DNA of 64,000 nt from positions 186,921,309-186,985,308 of the forward strand of contig CP136068.1 of NCBI GenBank assembly GCA_032622095.1. The letters are read 5' to 3'. The notes below the pieces were generated by a model. That model was not told the DNA's origin. It worked only from the letters and a program-made list of their open reading frames with translations, and ran no database searches. The DNA is from Siphonodentalium dalli. Taxonomy: Eukaryota > Mollusca > Scaphopoda > Gadilida > Siphonodentaliidae. Positions 58,651 through 64,000 of the stretch are shown piece after piece. Within the stretch, counting starts at the first letter, position 1; every line of letters begins with the position of its first letter. The position numbers were made by a program, and so were the translations under genes.

Positions 58651-58758
58651 ATCTACAACGTGTCCCCAGTTTATAGCGAAATTTACAAAATTAGTCCAGT
58701 AAATTATGCCTGGACTCGATTTGTAAATGTCGCTATAAACTGGGGACACGTTGTTGAT
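58651..58758. repeat. Hairpin MITE H, copy 2
   Basis: ATCTACAACGTGTCCCCAGT, then TTATAGCGA, is mirrored by TCGCTATAAACTGGGGACAC, then GTTGTTGAT: outer arms of about 30 bp nearly perfect, with inner ATTTACAAA / TTTGTAAAT. Younger-looking than copy 1 because the outer arms still match. Confidence 0.82.
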
Positions 58759-58780
58759 CCTCTATATCAAGATATAAAAT

Positions 58781-59053
58781 AGAGTTCAGTCCGCTTGCTA
58801 CGCTATGTATGACCACTGCCTGTATGTGTAGTTTCTTAATTAAATCTAACATGTTTTATTGAAGTGCTTTGCCTGTTACTATTTATTCTGGGTTGATCTA
58901 GCCAATTTTCAAATGAATATGGACTGTTCAGTTTCTTAGAAAAATGCATACTTAATTGTAACCTACAATAGTTTCATATAAATAAATGTGCGATTTCTTC
59001 ACATTATGTGTAGGTGCTGGTAGCGGTAAGTCCTGCATATGGGACTGAACTCT
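58781..59053. mobile_element. MITE with CAGAGTTCAGTCC termini, copy 2 (inverted)
   Basis: Starts AGAGTTCAGTCCGCTTGCTA and ends GGGACTGAACTCT. Interior phrases run as the reverse complement of 23053-23320. It lies 22 bases after hairpin H copy 2. Confidence 0.75.
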
Positions 59054-59210
59054 GCATGGAGCCTGTCTCTATATGTCGAACACTGGTTGACTATTACTCA
59101 TCTCTGACCGCCATTATGGCATAGTCGCTCCAAGCCATGCTTTATTTGTATAAGGGTACGTTCATACGCTGACAAGTTTGCACTGTATATGCATAGCGAA
59201 AGACAAGAGA

Positions 59211-59351
59211 AGTAAAATGTATGTAGTTCCACTTGTAACGACGCTACAGGAATTTGCCTTCAAATACCTGTATAATTTACTCTTGCGAGATTATTGCATG
59301 CTAGGCAAATTCCGATAGCATCGCTACAGGTGGAATTACAGTGATTTTACT
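59211..59351. repeat. Hairpin MITE
   Basis: AGTAAAATGTATGTAGTTCC, then CTACAGGAATTTGCCT, is mirrored by AGGCAAATTCC, then TACAGTGATTTTACT. The arms are about 49 bp with a 43-base loop, with a few mismatches. Confidence 0.78.
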
Positions 59352-60182
59352 TCGCACCGTACTTAGATGTGGCACAGATGCACACGTGCTTGTTTCCGTT
59401 CATATTCAGGTATAGTCCAGTGCATTTATGAGAAAATAGGGCTGAACCTCAAAATAATTGCAACACAAAATATTTTGTTTTATTTTGGTTGGGAGCATCA
59501 TAGAGTATACTCAGATAAAAATAAACAAAAATCTAAGCATGCGAAATGGCCTTTTTGAGGCAATAAGTGGCGAAAATGATGAAAAATTGGTGAAAAACAT
59601 TTTTTGTTAATAACTCTTGATGTAAACATACAATTGTTATATTTTCACAATGATAAACTGTGGTACAGTTGTATCCAAGATTTTGTATCATTTTATTCTA
59701 TAAATATTGATTACATTTTCGAAATTTGGATCAAAAAGTTGAAACATTTGCCAAAATTCAGTGAAAACTGGAAGTCTACAATAACTCTTGATGCAGTTGT
59801 AAAATGGTCATAACTGGGTTGAAACAATTGTTATATAGTTATATCCACAATTGTAGGTTTTTTTCATGTTGTTACTACAAGCAAATAATCAAAATATTTT
59901 AGGGTGAAAAGATGTAAAAATGACAAGAAATCAGAGAAAAATGGAATTTCACATTACATGTTTATGCAGTAGGAAATTGCCATAGTTGGACTTGGACTGT
60001 TGTCAGTCAGTTATATATGGGATTTTCCATAAATTTTGGGCCAGGTTGTGGTATCAATGACACTGAGTTGTCCATATCTTGTGGCAAACTAGTGAAAAAA
60101 GAGAACAAATATAGAAATTCATTACAAAAATATAGAATTTTGAAAAAATAATAAGTCTGGATAGATCGTTCTGATTTTCAGT
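59352..60182. other. No recognisable gene
   Basis: AT-rich. The phrase TAACTCTTGATG(T/C)A recurs at 59612 and 59782, so a weak direct repeat of about 170 bp. No coding sequence found. Confidence 0.45.
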
Positions 60183-60476
60183 CTAGGCCTCCATTTCACT
60201 GTTGTCGAAAGGCTGTGTGTTCGAACAGTCAACACCTTGGCATTCCCCACAAGCCATAGAACACATAATTCCATGTGTTCGGCATGTGCACCTATTGCTT
60301 TTGCAGTCCGTTTTACATATACAACGAATGATGTTCAGTAGTTCTTTTGAAGCTGGTGGTGCCTCACATTTGATAGGATTAAGCCGCCCATCCTTAACCT
60401 GCCATCCACAATGGTTCCAAATTAAGTCCCTTCCAACACTGCACCTGGTGATAGTGTATGTAAATGAAATCCTTTT
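60183..60476 (-). pseudogene. CXC-domain (tesmin/TSO1-like) protein fragment
   Basis: The 97-codon open segment has no ATG start (it opens after a TAG at 60477-60479) and stops at 60183. It reads ...CGWQVKDGRLNPI, then PPASKELLNIIRCICKTDCK and SNRCTCRTHGIMCSMACGEC, then QGVDCSN. The Cys pattern CxCx3Cx4CxCx6Cx3Cx2Cx4C (residues about 52-84) is the CXC type, a zinc-binding module. The preceding GW..KDG.L.P......PPA...LL is the context seen in large repeat-encoded proteins of marine invertebrates. Inferred: the C-terminal piece of a transposon- or repeat-encoded protein. It abuts truncated giant-element copy D, with 80 bases between. Confidence 0.65.
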
Positions 60477-60559
60477 CTACCTAAAAGTCTGACACAGCAG
60501 GTTACATCACCTCTGGTCGGCGCTTTGGCAACTGTGATAAGCCTCTGAAACAAGAGTTG

Positions 60560-63500
60560 TAGATCGTGGATGACGTGTATGAGTGTGGGAAGTGTGGAAC
60601 TAATGAGTGGTCGTATGTGCGGGTGTTGGTATATCTGGACGGGCTCACCATTGGCGATGTGCATATGTATACCCGGATTGACTCTATGTTCATGGACATG
60701 GCGAATAGGTATACATGTAGTGGCTGTATGGTCCATGGTGAGGTGAATAGGTATACAGTGACTGTATGACAGTGAAAGTGTATTTTCAAAGAGTGACTAT
60801 ATGGCCATTTGTCGGGTGTAGGTGTATACCTGGTGTTCATACATGGCGACTCGTGGCTGTATCGTCATTTGTGGTATGTACGGGTATAACCAAGTATGGA
60901 TGAATGATCAGGCGTACGTGTATAAAGTGGGTGACTATGCTGTCATTGGTGTTGTGTTTATGTATATATGGAGTGACTGAGGTAATGGGTGGGTTGTACA
61001 TGTGTACCTTAGGTGGCTATCGCTTTCCACAATAACTCAAGGATATGTTAATCAATGGAGAGGTCATCTCAGAGAGTTATCCAACTTGATTGTGTTTATG
61101 TACATGGGGGGATGTTAAGCGCGGAAAGCAATATCCACCCATTATCACACAGTCATGACATATATACATAAACACCACAGCCATAACAATATAGTGACCC
61201 ACTGTATAAATGTACACCTGACCCATGACCACGGATAACCGTACAGCCACGCGTCACAATACAGGCACACCGGGTACACTCCTAGCCATGACCCATAACC
61301 ATATAGTCACTACTCGTATACCCATTCATCTCACCATCGACCATAAGTCATCGCCTGTACCTATTCTCCAAACACATGGTCAAATAGACAATCAATATAT
61401 ACATCAACACCACAACAATGACCATAAAGTCACTCCGGGTATACATATGCACCTCACCAATGGCCATATAGCCACTCGCTTCATACACATACCCTCACTA
61501 ATGGCACCTGGTATACACCTTCACCTGACATATGGCCGCATAGTCACCCCGTGTGTACCTATTCACAACATTCATACACGTATACATATTCACCTCCACA
61601 TTGGCCATGTCACTCCCTGTATATCTATTTGTCACACCATAGCCGCATAGTCACTCAATATATACTAATACACCCAGCCATATAGTATAGTCACTCCATG
61701 TATGCATATGCACCTTATCCATGGCCATATAGCCACTCGCTATATACACATATCCCTCGCCCATGACAATAAAGCAACACATGTGTATACTGGTATAACC
61801 TACACATGACCATACCGCCACGAGTCACCACACAGGAACACCAGGTATACGCATACGCCTGACACATGACCATTTAGTCACCCCCTGTATATATGTCCAG
61901 TACTTGTATACCTACTTGTACTCATCTCAACATTGACCATACAGTCACTACCTGTATACCTATTCGACACACATAGTCATATAACCACTCGATATACATA
62001 TGCAGCCCACCCTAGACCATAGATGCACTCCAGGCAAACATGTAAACCTCACTAATGTCCATTCAGCCCTTCCAGATATACACAACCACTCAAACAATCC
62101 ATACTTGAATATACACCTCACACATGACAATTCAGCAATTCACAGTATAATCATACACACCATCCATGATAATACAGCTAATTCATATACACGCACCAAT
62201 GATAATGCATCCACGAGATATATAAATATACATTCCACCCGTTACCACAAGGACACTCCCTATATACACACACGCTCGATAATGTCCACCTAGCTTACTT
62301 CAGGTATTAATATTCAATCATTACCAATGCCCATACAGGCACACCTGGTGCACCCGTACTGGATATACACAATCATACACAATATGGTCACTCCATGCAT
62401 ACCGATTCAACTCACACCTGACCATGACCTCTCCCTGTATACCTAGATGCATCTCACAATGGACAACCCACTCATTACCATATAGTCGCTCATTGTATAT
62501 AATAATAATAATGTATATCATTTATATAGCGCTTAATCCCCGGTGTAGCTCTAAGCGCTCACATTATTACCCCAGCTGTTTTTTATGAGTAATGCCGAGT
62601 CTTGTACCTGGTGCCATTTTACATGCGCTTCACTAGAGCGGCTTACAGATACCCAACAACCAGGTACCTATTTCTCGTCTATGTACGACGAAGCGAGCAC
62701 AGTAAAAGTGACCTTGCCCAAGGGTCACAACCTGGCGCGAGATTTGAAACAGCTTATGGCTTGTATAGCACACACACCGCTCAATTCGACCAAGCCACTG
62801 TTGTGGAAACAATAGTCCACCGAGCAAGGCGCGATCTCACGCCGGTGCATTAACACCATTACAAGTCCGACAATCTACCCACTGGGCTACCACATCCACA
62901 TATACCTATTCACATAAGTCATGACATACAATAACTCCCTGCATACCTATTCACCTCACGTGTGATCATAGAGTAACTCCCTGGCTACGATATTGGCATC
63001 CATTTTTTAGCATAATGGACCAGAGTAGCCAGATATTAGCGTCCATCTCAGTTCTGTCTCAAAGTTCTGCCCATGTCCTTTCAATAAATATGGCCAAAAT
63101 CACAAAAGAGGTTCTCGGCAAAATTACCTAATTTAAATAAATTTGTCTTGCCCCATACGGAACTGGGACAACCAGAATCGAACATGTAGTTGTCAGTTAA
63201 TTAACTAACACGTATAATAACCAAGTGAGTCACATTTTGCTACATTTTCGGATAGTACAGAGAATGTTCAGGATATATGTAAACAATTTACATTTTACAA
63301 ATTTGGTTGCCATTTTGGAAGCCATCTTGAGCAATTGGGTCTATAAACACCGTAGTGAGACACATTTAAGATAGACCAAAACAATAAACACCTTTAAATT
63401 CAAAGATAGTTACATTTTACCTGAAAAAATGGTCCAAATCTGAAAAGTTAATTTTTGTCAAGTTTTTGAGAGAAAAGTCTAATATTTTTGACAATGTCAG

Positions 63501-64000
63501 TGGTGACAATAGTAACAATTAACAATTAACCATGGTGCATCAGACATGTTACTATTCAAATTATAGAATGCAGAATAGCCAATTGTATACATCAACCACA
63601 ACTTGTAAGTGATTGCAAGATATGCTGGGGCAATATTTACCATTTTCCATATTTTGGCGGCCATATTGGCAGCCATTTCGAGCCAAAGTAAGAATTTTGG
63701 TTCCAGTGATTTGGAATATTCATAGGTAATGATATGCCTCACTTACATTACAAAGTTCTGTGGATTTCTTGTTGAAATATGACTAGAATCCCAATGGTGA
63801 TTTTTTGTGAAACTTTGTACCACATTCTGTAAAATCGAATTTTTGAGGGATCGGAGGGGCTAGGACCCCAATAATTCCATATTTAATTGCTCCAAAGATC
63901 AGTTTATATACAAAACACGAAATGAAGTTGCAATACTCAACCAGTTCCAAACAGCATGAATTGATCTCGAAGATATTTGTGAAAAAATGTCATATTTTCA
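60560..64000 (-). mobile_element. Giant-element copy D (inverted, truncated at both ends here)
   Basis: Reads as the reverse complement of copy C. The arm 62985-64000 (continuing past the window) matches 18170-19205, then come minisatellite 61140-62970, the centre about 61020-61130 (ATATCCTTGAG...GACCTCTCCATTGATTA inverted), and minisatellite of the other orientation 60560-61020. The last part corresponds to copy C around 21390, so the second arm is missing and the break is near 60560. A CORE-SINE interrupts it at 62500-62900. Frames inside are repeat translations. Confidence 0.85.
62500..62900 (-). mobile_element. CORE-SINE inserted in copy D
   Basis: Read on the minus strand: a tRNA-like head with a box-A-like GGTAGCCCAGTGGGTAGA (box B is weak), then a core TGTGACCCTTGGGCAAGG, then TCACTT, that matches the CORE/MIR consensus. 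Next come GGTACCTGGTTG and AAGCGCTATATAAATG, and a short ATT-repeat tail. It splits the minisatellite phrase CATTGTATA|CCTATTCAC, with TATA on both sides (62496-62499 and 62901-62904). Non-autonomous; it depends on a LINE for mobility. Frames within it are not genes. Confidence 0.82.

Overview
The window looks like non-coding, repeat-dominated nuclear DNA from an animal, most plausibly a marine invertebrate (mollusc, brachiopod or lancelet grade; I cannot fix the phylum). It is AT-rich, has no dense or operon-like coding, and carries animal-type parts: a decayed LINE with endonuclease and reverse transcriptase, a CORE-SINE, MITEs, minisatellites and satellites, and traces of PAN/Apple, THAP, CXC and Crypton-type recombinase coding sequence. 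I see no rRNA gene, no intact tRNA gene and no CRISPR array.

Layout. 1-4.3 kb is mostly unrecognised, with a TTAA-flanked MITE at 1128-1470. 4.4-12.3 kb is one copy (A) of a large repeat family, made of a unique arm plus a GTATAC-rich minisatellite, split by a 4.1-kb LINE (6088-10200). 12.4-17.5 kb holds inverted and tandem repeats, a C-rich 47-bp array and an arm-only copy (B). 17,813-22,675 is the most complete copy (C): about 1.2-1.4 kb inverted terminal arms around minisatellite of opposite orientations, flanked by TTA. A reverse-oriented copy (D) fills 60.56 kb to the window end and carries a CORE-SINE.

22.7-49 kb is a mosaic of MITEs. The most striking is a foldback family with a near-perfect hairpin at each end (23747-24185, 28698-28953, 30511-33800, 48492-48911). 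One copy sits inside a TTAA-flanked element and one is split by a 2.8-kb insertion. Four large arrays follow: 50-bp units (34.6-35.4 kb), 51-bp units (41.2-41.5 kb), 43-bp satellite (41.7-45.3 kb) and 52-bp satellite (50.1-53.7 kb).

Coding signal is sparse. The one convincing host exon is the first exon of a secreted PAN/Apple-domain protein on the minus strand (29399-29713), with a TATA box and a clean splice donor. Degenerate coding remnants are a Crypton/DUF3504-type tyrosine recombinase (36618-37409, minus), a CXC-domain fragment (60183-60476, minus) and a THAP-like fragment behind an ETS/CRE promoter-like stretch (54690-55085, plus). Apart from the LINE parts, the genes do not form a pathway. 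The window is best read as an archive of nested transposition and array expansion.
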